Shown here piece by piece: positions 1-6,977 of a stretch of DNA of 11,536 nucleotides. This DNA comes from Roseburia sp. (GTDB lineage: Bacteria; Bacillota; Clostridia; Lachnospirales; Lachnospiraceae). The position numbers and the translations under genes are program-made. How positions within the stretch are numbered: position 1 is the stretch's first letter; every line of letters begins with the position of its first letter. Location of the stretch: the NCBI GenBank assembly GCA_017626625.1, contig JAGAIK010000395.1, positions 1-11,536 of the forward strand, given 5' to 3'. Under the pieces are notes generated by a model. The model saw only the letters and a list, made by a program, of their open reading frames with translations, did no database searches and was not told the origin of the DNA.

Positions 1-165
1 CCTGACCACAACTTCTATACAGATTTCTTAGAACATCTTATCTCTGGACATCGGAACAAAACCAGCGCCCCCTGGGTGCAATCTGCCTCCACAGCCTCCG
101 AATCCACTTCCCAGCCTTCCGCCGTCCCATTTCCTAACATTCCGGATGCTCCTTCAAATACGTAA
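1..165 (+). CDS. C-terminal tail of an unidentified protein (partial, 5' end outside window)
   Basis: Frame 1 is open from the first base to a TAA at 163-165, giving 54 residues. The first part (about residues 1-20) looks like ordinary folded sequence (PDHNFYTDFLEHLISGH). The rest is a Ser/Thr/Pro/Ala-rich hydrophilic tail with no motif I recognise. If real, it converges with the EIIC-EAL gene on the other strand and the two coding ends overlap by about 32 bases, leaving no room for a terminator between them. An open frame of 54 codons at a window edge could be chance, so this is tentative and no function is assigned. Confidence 0.4.
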   Translation, partial: PDHNFYTDFLEHLISGHRNKTSAPWVQSASTASESTSQPSAVPFPNIPDAPSNT

Positions 166-2215
166 TAAACTCCCCCAACTCCACCGGCTTACTAAACAAA
201 TACCCCTGATACCAGTGGCACCCCAATTCCTCTAACATCCGCCTGTGCTCCTCCGTCTCCACATATTCCGCAATCACATCAATATTGAGCTCCTGCCCCA
301 GTTCCACAATCGAAGAAATAATCTTCTGACTTGTCTTGCTCTCCAACATCTTCTTCACCAGCGAACCGTCCAGCTTCACCACATTAAAGTAGTTAGACTG
401 CAAATAAAGCAGGGAGGTATGCCCCATCCCGAAATCGTCAATCAGCAGCGTATGTCCCAACTGTTTTAGATGGCTGAGCTTGTGGATGACCAAATCGGTA
501 TTGGTTAAAATATCCTGTTCCGTAATCTCCAACCAAAGCTTCTCCGCCGGAATATCGTATTTTTTCAGGCATTCATCAATACAGCCCTCAATATCCCATA
601 GCAGAGATTTCGAGGTAATATTGACGGAAATCTTAAACTCGCCGTCATACTGCTGCGACGTCTCCCGAATGGCATTGCCTGCCATATCAATCAGTTGCCG
701 TTCCAGGTCGGGAAGGATTTTCCCCTCCTTTGCCAGGTAAATAATCAAAGGCGGATAAATAAAACCGTAAAGCGGATGCTTCCACCGCAGCAGCGCCTCC
801 GCACCGATACAGTGTCCCTTATTGTCCATCTGGGGCTGGTAGAGCAGATACAGCTCCTTTTTGGCGATGGCGGATTTTAAATCAGAGAGCAGCATTCTTG
901 CGATAAGGCCCATGCGGTCCATGCGGTTTAAGAAATTCGGCGTCTCGTTTTCTTCCTCAAGGGTCTGCAGTTCCTTCACAAGAAGCGCAAGCTGTTCTTT
1001 GGCATACATTTCCTGGGTTTTCTTATGGAGTTTCAGGAAGGGCAGGTAAATTGCCATGCCCATACAAATGCAGACAATCTGCAGCAGACTGCCCCGGATG
1101 GAGCCGGTGGCAAGGTAGCCGCTGAAAATCACCGGGGTGCTCCATATAATTTCCTGCTGTACCGGGGGCACAAGCCCAAGGGCAGTGGCGCCATAGGAAA
1201 TGGTGTAGCACAAAACCGGAGTCAGCAGGAAGGGAATTGCCAGTATGGGGTTTAAGATGATGGGAATACCAAAATTCAGTACTTCATTCAGGTTAAAAAT
1301 AACGGTAAAGGAAGCTGCCTTTGCCAGGTTGTGCAGATGGTTTTTGCGGAAAAAGAACAGCAGGACAAGAAGGACGCAGATGGTAGTGCCGCAGCCGCCC
1401 ATCACCACATAGGTATCAAAAAAACTTTTGGAAAAGATTTCTGTGGAACTGCTGTCAAAGGCGAAGGTGGTCTGCGCCACCGGCTCTAAAATATGGCTTC
1501 CGTGAAAACCGAAAAACCATAAGACATGGAGCAGTACCGTGTACAGGAAACCGGAGGCAAAGCCCGGCTTTAAATTCTCAAAAACGCTGCAGGCGGCATT
1601 AGAAGCAAGCTCATGCAGACTGTAGACGCCGAAAAAATAGACCAGCCCCTGGTTTAACAGGGCGATGATTCCTACCGTAAGCGCCAGTGGAAAAATAGTC
1701 CCGATGGCACCGGCACAGATACTTTCCATGCCGGAGGTGTAGTTTTGAAGCGACAGGCAGGAAAGATTTTTTAATTTCGAATACAGGAAACAGGAAAAAA
1801 GCGTTACCACCAGAGCAGCAAAACATCCGGTTACGCCCACGTTTTTCATGCTGAAATGGGAACTGCCGATGTTAAGCTGCGCACCGTAGGCACCGAGGGA
1901 AACAATGACATAGAGGGCAGCCTTGTCGATAGGCTCGTTTTTTTCCATGGCAAAGCTAATGCTTAAGGCGATGACCATGGCAAGGGAAAACAAACCAAAG
2001 GTTCCCTGATAAATATTGTCTAAGATGGAATAAAGCCAGGAAAATTGTTCAGAGAGCAAAAAGTCCTGATAGGCGGGTATCGGAAAATTCATCAGCGCAT
2101 TGGCGACACCGCCTGCTAAGATGAAGGGAATCATCATGGCAAGTCCGTGCCGCAGCACGGTGAAAAGAAATTGATGCTCTATCTGATAGGCTAATTTTTG
2201 TAACTGTTTATCCAT
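134..2215 (-). CDS. PTS EIIC-like membrane domain fused to an EAL c-di-GMP phosphodiesterase
   Basis: This 693-residue protein probably senses or binds a sugar in the membrane and hydrolyses cyclic di-GMP at the cytoplasmic face. Residues about 1-395 are hydrophobic, with the style of lactose/cellobiose-family EIIC permeases: a WFFGFHG segment near residue 234 and a NLNEVLNFGIPIILNP segment near 308-323. A charged, probably helical linker follows (about 396-435), then an EAL domain to the end. The EAL residues look complete: EALLRW at 473, Asn in SVNIT about 532, Glu in LEITE about 563, DDFG at 593, Lys in VVKLD about 614, Glu in AEYVE about 650 and QGY at 670. No GGDEF, EIIA or EIIB domain is present and no PTS genes are adjacent, so transport is doubtful and a sensory role is inferred. 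I chose the ATG at 2215 because AGAGGTG lies 7 bases upstream; a TTG start at 2236 would place that ribosome binding site inside the gene. Confidence 0.9.
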   Translation of the reverse strand: MDKQLQKLAYQIEHQFLFTVLRHGLAMMIPFILAGGVANALMNFPIPAYQDFLLSEQFSWLYSILDNIYQGTFGLFSLAMVIALSISFAMEKNEPIDKAALYVIVSLGAYGAQLNIGSSHFSMKNVGVTGCFAALVVTLFSCFLYSKLKNLSCLSLQNYTSGMESICAGAIGTIFPLALTVGIIALLNQGLVYFFGVYSLHELASNAACSVFENLKPGFASGFLYTVLLHVLWFFGFHGSHILEPVAQTTFAFDSSSTEIFSKSFFDTYVVMGGCGTTICVLLVLLFFFRKNHLHNLAKAASFTVIFNLNEVLNFGIPIILNPILAIPFLLTPVLCYTISYGATALGLVPPVQQEIIWSTPVIFSGYLATGSIRGSLLQIVCICMGMAIYLPFLKLHKKTQEMYAKEQLALLVKELQTLEEENETPNFLNRMDRMGLIARMLLSDLKSAIAKKELYLLYQPQMDNKGHCIGAEALLRWKHPLYGFIYPPLIIYLAKEGKILPDLERQLIDMAGNAIRETSQQYDGEFKISVNITSKSLLWDIEGCIDECLKKYDIPAEKLWLEITEQDILTNTDLVIHKLSHLKQLGHTLLIDDFGMGHTSLLYLQSNYFNVVKLDGSLVKKMLESKTSQKIISSIVELGQELNIDVIAEYVETEEHRRMLEELGCHWYQGYLFSKPVELGEFITYLKEHPEC

Positions 2216-2254
2216 TCCTGTACACCTCTTTTGCAAGATACTTCTTTATAGAAA

Positions 2255-2283
2255 ATTATGGCAATATTTTCCCGGTTTGTCAA
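2255..2283 (-). promoter_or_regulatory. Sigma-A promoter of the EIIC-EAL gene
   Basis: Read on the minus strand, TTGACA (2283-2278) is followed by a 17-base spacer and CATAAT (2260-2255). This is a perfect -35 and a 5/6 -10. The predicted transcript starts near 2248 and gives a leader of about 30 bases before the ATG at 2215. Confidence 0.75.
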
Positions 2284-2315
2284 CGAAATCACGAAAAAGT
2301 TTTCGGTAAATTTCG
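2284..2315. repeat. Nested inverted repeat in the divergent promoter region
   Basis: Two inverted repeats are nested almost concentrically. The outer arms are CGAAAT (2284-2289) and ATTTCG (2310-2315); the inner arms are CGAAAA (2292-2297) and TTTTCG (2300-2305), with a 2-base centre. The element abuts the -35 box of the minus-strand EIIC-EAL promoter, so it may be an operator or activator site for that gene. It is not a good match to the catabolite-control (cre) consensus, and I cannot name the regulator. Confidence 0.5.
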
Positions 2316-2325
2316 AATGGGCTAT

Positions 2326-2340
2326 TGAGAAAAAGTTTCA
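2326..2340. promoter_or_regulatory. Candidate Fur-like site, copy 1
   Basis: TGAGAAAAAGTTTCA is an imperfect inverted repeat that agrees with the 7-1-7 Fur consensus (TGATAATNATTATCA) at about 10 of 14 positions. A 13/15 copy lies upstream of the ferrosome-like operon at 7949-7963. It sits about 100 bases upstream of the HMA-protein start. Fur binding is inferred; the AT-rich background makes a chance match possible. Confidence 0.4.
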
Positions 2341-2383
2341 TTAAGAATGGTTCCCATTTTGAAAGAACAGGTGTATTCTAGTG

Positions 2384-2399
2384 GTTAGATAAAACTAAC
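2384..2399. promoter_or_regulatory. Inverted repeat GTTAG-N6-CTAAC, candidate metal-repressor operator
   Basis: GTTAGATAAAACTAAC has perfect 5-base arms around a 6-base AT spacer and lies just before the ribosome binding site of the HMA-protein gene. The arms recall the TTAG/CTAA half-sites of DtxR-family (iron or manganese) repressors, although the spacing differs from the classical DtxR site. Its position near the likely transcription start suits a repressor. A second short inverted repeat (AATGG-TTC-CCATT) lies at 2346-2358. I could not find a convincing -35/-10 pair here. Confidence 0.4.
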
Positions 2400-2424
2400 A
2401 AAAAGAGGAAGGGAGAGAAAAAAT

Positions 2425-2790
2425 ATGGCAACAGCGGTTATTGTATGCGCATTGATTTTAATTTGTATTTTTTCCATAAAAAGTTATGCCAAAAAGCTGT
2501 CCGAAGGCTGCTGCGGCAGCGGCGGAGATAAGGTGAATAAAGTGGAGGTGGAGGATAAGAATCCGGCGCATTATCCCTATCAGAAAAAGGTGGGGATTGA
2601 GGGAATGACCTGTAAGAACTGCAAGCTGCGGGTGGAAAACGCGTTCAATGAGAAAGCGGGCGCCTGGGCGCGGGTGGATTTAAAGAAAAAGGAGCTGCTG
2701 CTCTATACCAAGAACCCTATGGAGGAAGCGGACATTCGCATGACGGTGGCGAAATTGGGATACACGATGACAGGTATCCTCCCCAGGTAA
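2425..2790 (+). CDS. Membrane-anchored Cys-rich protein with HMA heavy-metal-binding domain
   Basis: This 121-residue protein likely binds a soft or transition metal ion at the membrane and passes it to a transporter. An N-terminal membrane helix (about residues 3-19) is followed by a basic stretch and a Cys pair in EGCCGSGGD (Cys29-Cys30), as in FeoB-associated Cys-rich membrane proteins. Residues about 54-118 form an HMA (ferredoxin-like) domain with the metal-binding motif MTCKNC (Cys63, Cys66) and a GYTMTG end. The start is supported by the purine-rich AGAGGAAGGGAG just upstream. No Feo or copper gene is adjacent; the nearest metal transporter is the P1B ATPase at 8545, a separate unit whose own HMA-like domain lacks Cys. 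Upstream sequence carries two candidate metal-regulator sites. Whether the ligand is iron, copper or another metal cannot be told. Confidence 0.85.
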   Translation: MATAVIVCALILICIFSIKSYAKKLSEGCCGSGGDKVNKVEVEDKNPAHYPYQKKVGIEGMTCKNCKLRVENAFNEKAGAWARVDLKKKELLLYTKNPMEEADIRMTVAKLGYTMTGILPR

Positions 2791-2925
2791 GGCTGCGTTG
2801 TGATTTGGAGCAATAAAGAAAGGTGTCTGTGGTTGTCCGTCGCCGGGTAAAGGTTGTGTTAAGATTTTTGGCGGAAAGAAGAAAATCCTGTCGCTCCATG
2901 CTAAACTAAGGGCATGGAGGTGAAA

Positions 2926-3063
2926 ATGATGTTTCAGGATATTTTAGTCGGCGTTATGGGAGTCATTGTTGTGGTGGTAGCCATCTGGGCTTGGAGAATG
3001 GACCATCACAAGGGTGAGGAAGAGGAAGATTCCTATCAGACAGAAAAAGAAGTTGACAGATAA
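2926..3063 (+). CDS. Small single-span membrane protein (45 aa)
   Basis: This short gene has a strong ribosome binding site, GGAGGTG at 2916-2922. Two ATGs occur in tandem, at 2926 and 2929; the second has the better spacing (8 bases). The product has a hydrophobic helix (about residues 6-23, rich in Val and Ile, ending WAW), then Arg-Met-Asp-His-His and a very acidic tail (four consecutive Glu then Asp) ending EKEVDR. I do not recognise the family. It lies 135 bases after the HMA-protein gene with no clear terminator between, so the two may be cotranscribed. Its last codons contain the -35 box of the next operon. Confidence 0.6.
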   Translation: MMFQDILVGVMGVIVVVVAIWAWRMDHHKGEEEEDSYQTEKEVDR

Positions 3064-3081
3064 ATTTCCCTGTAGTAAGAT
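3053..3081 (+). promoter_or_regulatory. Strong sigma-A promoter of the ATP-grasp/transglutaminase/M14 operon
   Basis: TTGACA (3053-3058), a 17-base spacer and TAAGAT (3076-3081) make a near-consensus promoter. Its -35 lies within the final codons of the microprotein gene. The predicted start near 3088 gives a leader of about 140 bases before the ATG at 3227. Confidence 0.75.
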
Positions 3082-3102
3082 AATTGTAAAATACGAGGGA
3101 AG

Positions 3103-3137
3103 CAAAGGCGCTTAGAACAGAGTTCTGAGCGCTTTTG
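3103..3137 (+). terminator. Terminator-like hairpin in the operon leader
   Basis: CAAAGGCGCTTAGAAC (3103-3118) pairs with 3122-3137 through a 3-base loop, forming 16 base pairs with two G-U wobbles. The GC-rich part is followed by TTTTGTGATT. It lies after the HMA/microprotein unit but also downstream of the promoter at 3053-3081, so it could both end the upstream transcript and attenuate the downstream one. Confidence 0.7.
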
Positions 3138-3161
3138 TGATTCATAGGAGAAAAATATTCT

Positions 3162-3224
3162 ATGTATCAGGATGCGATTTGCATAGCAGGCACACCGCGC
3201 GTCCCTATCAGTGAGGAGGAATAA
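3162..3224 (+). CDS. Possible 20-residue leader peptide
   Basis: An ATG at 3162 opens a 20-codon frame ending TAA at 3222-3224, two bases before the ATG of the ATP-grasp gene. AGGAG at 3146-3150 lies 11 bases upstream, which is long but usable. The frame reads through the ribosome binding site of the next gene, a layout that would allow translational coupling. The peptide begins MYQDAICIAG and ends in three Glu; it has no run of a single regulatory amino acid. Chance is a serious alternative. Confidence 0.25.
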   Translation: MYQDAICIAGTPRVPISEEE

Positions 3225-3226
3225 GT

Positions 3227-4540
3227 ATGAGAGAGCTGATAGACCATACAGAAGGAATTAACCGATTGTTAGCGAGGTACGGAGTCAAATTTGGACTGTA
3301 CAAAAACGGCACATTTCACGAGCAGTTATTTCCCTTCGATGCCATTCCGAGGGTGATTTCCCATGAACAGTTTTTATATCTGGAAAAGGGACTGATTCAG
3401 AGGGTAAACGCCCTGAACCTGTTTTTGGAGGACATCTACGGGGAGAAAAAAATCATTAAGGACGGGGTGGTGCCGGAGGAATTTGTGTTCTCTTCTTCGG
3501 GCTATCTGCCGGAGTGCGAGGGCATGACGCCGCCGAAAAAAATTCACAGCCACATTTCCGGCATTGATTTGGTGCTGGGAAAAGACGGGGAATGGTATAT
3601 TTTAGAGGATAACCTGAGAATCCCCTCCGGGGCGTCTTATCCCATGATTGCCAGGGAAATATGCAGGCAGGCGTCCCCGGAAACCTTTCGGAACAACCCC
3701 ATCGTAGACAACCGCAATTATGCGAAGATGCTAAAGGAAGTGATGGCGTATGTAAATACCGGAGGCGTTCCCGTGATTATGACGCCGGGGCGGTACAATG
3801 CAGCTTACTTTGAACATTCCTATCTTGCGGAGCGCACCGACAGCGAGCTTGCCATGTGTACGGATTTATTTGTGGAGGACAATTACCTGTATTTCCGGGA
3901 TTACCGCGGGAAAAAACAGCAGGTGGGCGTCATTTACCGCAGGATTTCCGATGAATATTTAGACCCCATGACCTTTTTGCCGGAATCCTTAATCGGCGTG
4001 CCGGGCATTATGGACGTTTACCGCAGCGGTCATGTTGCCATTGTCAATGCACCGGGCAACGGTGTGGCGGACGACAAGGGACTTTATTATTTTGTGCCGA
4101 AAATGGTGAAATACTATCTCGGCGAGGAGCCGGTGTTAAAGAATGCTCCCACTTATCTGCCGTTTTATGAAGAGGACAGAAAATATGTCCTGGACAATTT
4201 AGAAAAACTGGTGGTAAAAGATGTGGCGGAGGCAGGCGGCTACGGCGTTATTTTCGGCAATGAGCTTTCAAGGGAAAAATTAGCGGAAATGAAGCATCTG
4301 ATAGAAAAGGAATCCCGCCGTTTCATTGCTCAGGAGGTCATTGACTTCCAGGATATGAACATTATGGAGGGGGATGAGCCGGTACCCAGGAAGGCGGATT
4401 TGCGTGCCTTTGTGCTTTCCGGGGAGGAAACAAAAGTCTGGGCGAGCGGGCTGACCCGTTTTTCCAGAAATCCGGATTCATTTGTCGTTAATTCATCACA
4501 GGGAGGAGGATTTAAAGATACATGGGTATTATCTCGTTAG
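3227..4540 (+). CDS. Circularly permuted type 2 ATP-grasp ligase
   Basis: This 437-residue protein is predicted to form an amide or peptide bond using ATP, activating a carboxylate as acyl-phosphate in the cytoplasm. The family signatures are clear in order: FPFDAIPRVI (35-44), WYILEDNLRIPSG (123-135), YRRISDEYLDP (237-247), NAPGNGVADDKG (274-285), YYLGEEPVL (296-304), the glycine loop AEAGGYG (334-340), PRKADLRAFVL (387-397) and NSSQGGGFKDTWVL (422-435) at the very end. The motifs expected for ATP and metal binding appear intact. GAGGAGGA lies just before the ATG. The gene is first in a five-gene operon, and its end overlaps the alpha-E start by 19 bases. In published comparative genomics this family occurs with alpha-E and transglutaminase-like partners in predicted peptide-synthesis systems; the substrate is unknown. 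Confidence 0.93.
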   Translation: MRELIDHTEGINRLLARYGVKFGLYKNGTFHEQLFPFDAIPRVISHEQFLYLEKGLIQRVNALNLFLEDIYGEKKIIKDGVVPEEFVFSSSGYLPECEGMTPPKKIHSHISGIDLVLGKDGEWYILEDNLRIPSGASYPMIAREICRQASPETFRNNPIVDNRNYAKMLKEVMAYVNTGGVPVIMTPGRYNAAYFEHSYLAERTDSELAMCTDLFVEDNYLYFRDYRGKKQQVGVIYRRISDEYLDPMTFLPESLIGVPGIMDVYRSGHVAIVNAPGNGVADDKGLYYFVPKMVKYYLGEEPVLKNAPTYLPFYEEDRKYVLDNLEKLVVKDVAEAGGYGVIFGNELSREKLAEMKHLIEKESRRFIAQEVIDFQDMNIMEGDEPVPRKADLRAFVLSGEETKVWASGLTRFSRNPDSFVVNSSQGGGFKDTWVLSR

Positions 4541-5202
4541 AAAAATTAGACCACTTATACTGGCTGGGACGTTATACGGAGAGGGTGTATACCACGCTGC
4601 GGAACTTTTTCAAAATTTATGACTGCCTGATTGAAAGTCCGGAGGGAGCTTACCGGGACTACTGTGAAAGGCTGAATATTCCTGATATTTATACTTCCAA
4701 TAAGCAGTTTGTGTCCTCCTATCTTTTTGAGAAGGAAAATCCGGATTCCCTCATTTCCAACATGAACCGCGCCTACGACAACGCCATTGTTCTGCGGGAG
4801 GAAATCAGCAGTACGGTGCTTTCCTACATACAGTTGGCACTAGATACCATCGAAGCGGGAGCGGGCACCACGGCGCCGGTGTTTGATTTGCAGCCGGTGT
4901 TGGATTATCTGCTGGCGTTCTGGGGCTGTGCCGACGATTATGTGGAAATGGAGGACTGCCGGAACATTATGAAATGCGGAAAATATGTGGAGCGTTTAGA
5001 CCTCTATATCCGCCTGAATTATAATATGAAAGATATCGAAAAAGAGTTTAATAAGTTAGTTCACCGTATCCAAAAGACCCATATGTGTTATAATATGGAA
5101 TATCTGGACCGCCTTACGGAAATGATGAACCGGAGAGCGGACTGGAAAACTGAGTATCAGGAGGCGCTGTGTTACCTTGGAGGAATCATCGAGGTGAGAT
5201 AG
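4522..5202 (+). CDS. Alpha-E domain protein (DUF403 type)
   Basis: A 226-residue, mostly helical protein of the alpha-E family, which partners circularly permuted ATP-grasp ligases; its biochemical role is not established. Family marks are YWLGRYTER (13-21), the segment NPDSLISNMNRAYDNAIVLR (73-92) with the following EEIS, and GKYVERLDLYIRL (153-165). It is shorter than the roughly 300 residues I would expect for the family, but both ends carry motifs, so it looks compact rather than broken. It starts inside the end of the ATP-grasp gene in another frame, with GGAGGAGGA about 11 bases upstream, which points to translational coupling and a stoichiometric complex. Its stop is 12 bases before the transglutaminase start. 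Confidence 0.88.
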   Translation: MGIISLEKLDHLYWLGRYTERVYTTLRNFFKIYDCLIESPEGAYRDYCERLNIPDIYTSNKQFVSSYLFEKENPDSLISNMNRAYDNAIVLREEISSTVLSYIQLALDTIEAGAGTTAPVFDLQPVLDYLLAFWGCADDYVEMEDCRNIMKCGKYVERLDLYIRLNYNMKDIEKEFNKLVHRIQKTHMCYNMEYLDRLTEMMNRRADWKTEYQEALCYLGGIIEVR

Positions 5203-5214
5203 CACAAAGGTGAT

Positions 5215-6024
5215 ATGAACAGACTGAAATTTGTATACCGCATGACACTTTCTTTTTCCAAACCGGTGTGGGAGCATTACTTTGCCCTCCGCTGCCTGCC
5301 CCAGGATACGGGAAACCAGAAAATCCTTACCCTAAGCAGCAGCGTAACCCCCACGGACTGCTTAGACGAAGTCCGGGACGGTTTCGGCAATAAAAAATAT
5401 GTGGGGCACTGCAGGGAGCCCCATGAAACCTTCGGCTATGAGGTGCGGGGAACCGCAGAAGTAACGGGCATGAGGCAGATGGAGGAGCCGCTGCACCCCA
5501 TGTACCGTTACCCCTCGGACTATACCCGTTGGGGAACGGAGCTTGAGCAGCTTTCTATGCAGTTAGGGGAGCGGGAAGGCACCAATCTGGCGGAGGCAGT
5601 CCGGGTGATGGGATTTCTCTATGAGCATTTCCCCTATGCACCGGGCGTCACGGATATACATACGACGGCGGAGGAAGCACTTTGCATCGGGAAAGGGGTG
5701 TGCCAGGACTACGCCCATATCATGATTGCATTGCTGCGCCACAGAGGGATTCCGGCGCGTTACGTCAATGGAATGATGATAGGGGAGGGAGCAACCCACG
5801 CCTGGGTAGAGATTTACACGGGAGAGGGCTGGTATGCCCTAGACCCCACTAATAATTTACATGTGGACGATTACTACATCAAACTGGCGCATGGACGGGA
5901 TTATAAGGACTGCGTGCTGGACAAGGGGCGTTTCTTAGGGGACGCTGTCCAGAGGCAGGAAGTTTTTGTCCATGTGGAAAGGATAGAAAAAGATTCGGAC
6001 GAAAGGGGAAACAATTTGTTATGA
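5215..6024 (+). CDS. Transglutaminase-like cysteine protease/acyltransferase
   Basis: A 269-residue protein of the bacterial transglutaminase-like superfamily, probably a cytoplasmic thiol hydrolase or acyl-transfer enzyme acting on an amide-bonded product of the ATP-grasp ligase. Residues about 1-90 form the beta-rich N-terminal domain common in these proteins. The papain-like core follows, with the triad intact: Cys163 in GVCQDYAHIM, His195 in THAWVEIY and Asp210 in WYALDPTNN. No signal peptide or membrane helix is seen. AAAGGTGA precedes the ATG at close spacing. The stop overlaps the start of the first M14 gene in an ATGA arrangement, so expression should be coupled. Whether it cleaves, transfers or matures the product cannot be told from sequence. 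Confidence 0.9.
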   Translation: MNRLKFVYRMTLSFSKPVWEHYFALRCLPQDTGNQKILTLSSSVTPTDCLDEVRDGFGNKKYVGHCREPHETFGYEVRGTAEVTGMRQMEEPLHPMYRYPSDYTRWGTELEQLSMQLGEREGTNLAEAVRVMGFLYEHFPYAPGVTDIHTTAEEALCIGKGVCQDYAHIMIALLRHRGIPARYVNGMMIGEGATHAWVEIYTGEGWYALDPTNNLHVDDYYIKLAHGRDYKDCVLDKGRFLGDAVQRQEVFVHVERIEKDSDERGNNLL

Positions 6025-6977
6025 TAGAAACAGTATCAGCCATGGAGCTTCCGGTGGAGGAGCACCTTCGGATAAGGAAACACCGGGTGCTGCCCTTACA
6101 TCCCACCGGAAAGGAAAAACGTATCTGCGTGGTGACGGGCACCCACGGGGACGAGCTAGAGGGGCAGTTTGTCTGTTATGAGCTGCTGCGCCGTTTAAAA
6201 GCCCAGCCGGAATATGTCAAGGGCATTGTGGACGTGTACCCCGCCTTAAATCCCTTAGGAATCGATTCCATTTCCCGGGGCGTTCCCATGTTTGATTTGG
6301 ACATGAACCGGATTTTTCCGGGAACGGAGGAAGGTCCCATGATGGAGACACTGGCAAAGCACATCGTGGACGATATGGCGGGAGCGGATATGTGTGTGGA
6401 TATCCATGCCAGCAATATTTTTCTGATGGAGATGCCCCAGGTGCGCATTAACGAGGAAACCGCTGAAAAACTGGTGCCCTATGGCAAAATGATTAACGTG
6501 GATTTTGTCTGGGTGCACAGCAATGCCACCGTTTTAGAATCCACCCTTGCCTACAGCTTAAATAAAATCGGCGTACCCACCCTTGTGGTGGAAATGGGGG
6601 TCGGTATGCGCATTACGAAGGCATATGGCTACCAACTGGTGGCGGGCTTGTTAAACCTTATGAAAGAGCTTGGCATCTGGGAGGGAGAGGTGGAGCAGGT
6701 AAAAGAGCCCATCGTTTCCTCCGACCGGGCAGTGGGGTATTTAAATGCGGAAAAAGCCGGGATTTTTCTTCCCATGGTAGAAATCGGGGACATGGTGGAA
6801 ACCGGGGACGAACTGGGACAGATTTTAAATCCCCTGACCGGGGACGTGGAGGAAGTCATAGAAGCGCCCATTGCCGGAATGGTATTTACCAGAAGAGAAT
6901 ACCCCGTTGTGTACAGCGGTTCTCTCCTGGGGAGAATTTTAGGGGGAAAAGAGGACAGGGAGGAAGAGATGGCATGA
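6021..6977 (+). CDS. AstE/aspartoacylase-family zinc deacylase (M14-like), catalytically intact
   Basis: A 318-residue member of the succinylglutamate desuccinylase/aspartoacylase family: zinc hydrolases that remove an acyl group or C-terminal residue from small amides. Predicted zinc ligands are present: His42 and Glu45 in GTHGDELEG, and His129 in CVDIHAS. LDMNRIFPG (93-101) is the substrate-side motif and Glu191 in VVEMG fits the general base. The C-terminal part (about 235-308) has a beta-barrel, lipoyl-like pattern (IEAPIAGMVFTRREYPVVYS region) seen in related family members. It overlaps its neighbours at both ends by ATGA junctions. In this operon a role in trimming or releasing an amidoligase product is inferred; arginine catabolism by an AST pathway is unlikely, as no other ast gene is present. 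Confidence 0.9.
   Translation: MIETVSAMELPVEEHLRIRKHRVLPLHPTGKEKRICVVTGTHGDELEGQFVCYELLRRLKAQPEYVKGIVDVYPALNPLGIDSISRGVPMFDLDMNRIFPGTEEGPMMETLAKHIVDDMAGADMCVDIHASNIFLMEMPQVRINEETAEKLVPYGKMINVDFVWVHSNATVLESTLAYSLNKIGVPTLVVEMGVGMRITKAYGYQLVAGLLNLMKELGIWEGEVEQVKEPIVSSDRAVGYLNAEKAGIFLPMVEIGDMVETGDELGQILNPLTGDVEEVIEAPIAGMVFTRREYPVVYSGSLLGRILGGKEDREEEMA

Noticed and set aside
2216..2236. TTG start seven codons upstream for the EIIC-EAL protein
   Set aside because: It would place the good AGAGGTG ribosome binding site inside the gene; the ATG at 2215 has correct spacing to it.
2284..2315. Catabolite-control (cre) site
   Set aside because: The palindrome has CGAAAA/TTTTCG arms rather than the TGNAANC-type arms with central CG expected for cre.
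3138..3226. Riboswitch in the ATP-grasp operon leader
   Set aside because: Only a short hairpin and 5-base complementary pieces are visible; no known riboswitch core was recognised.
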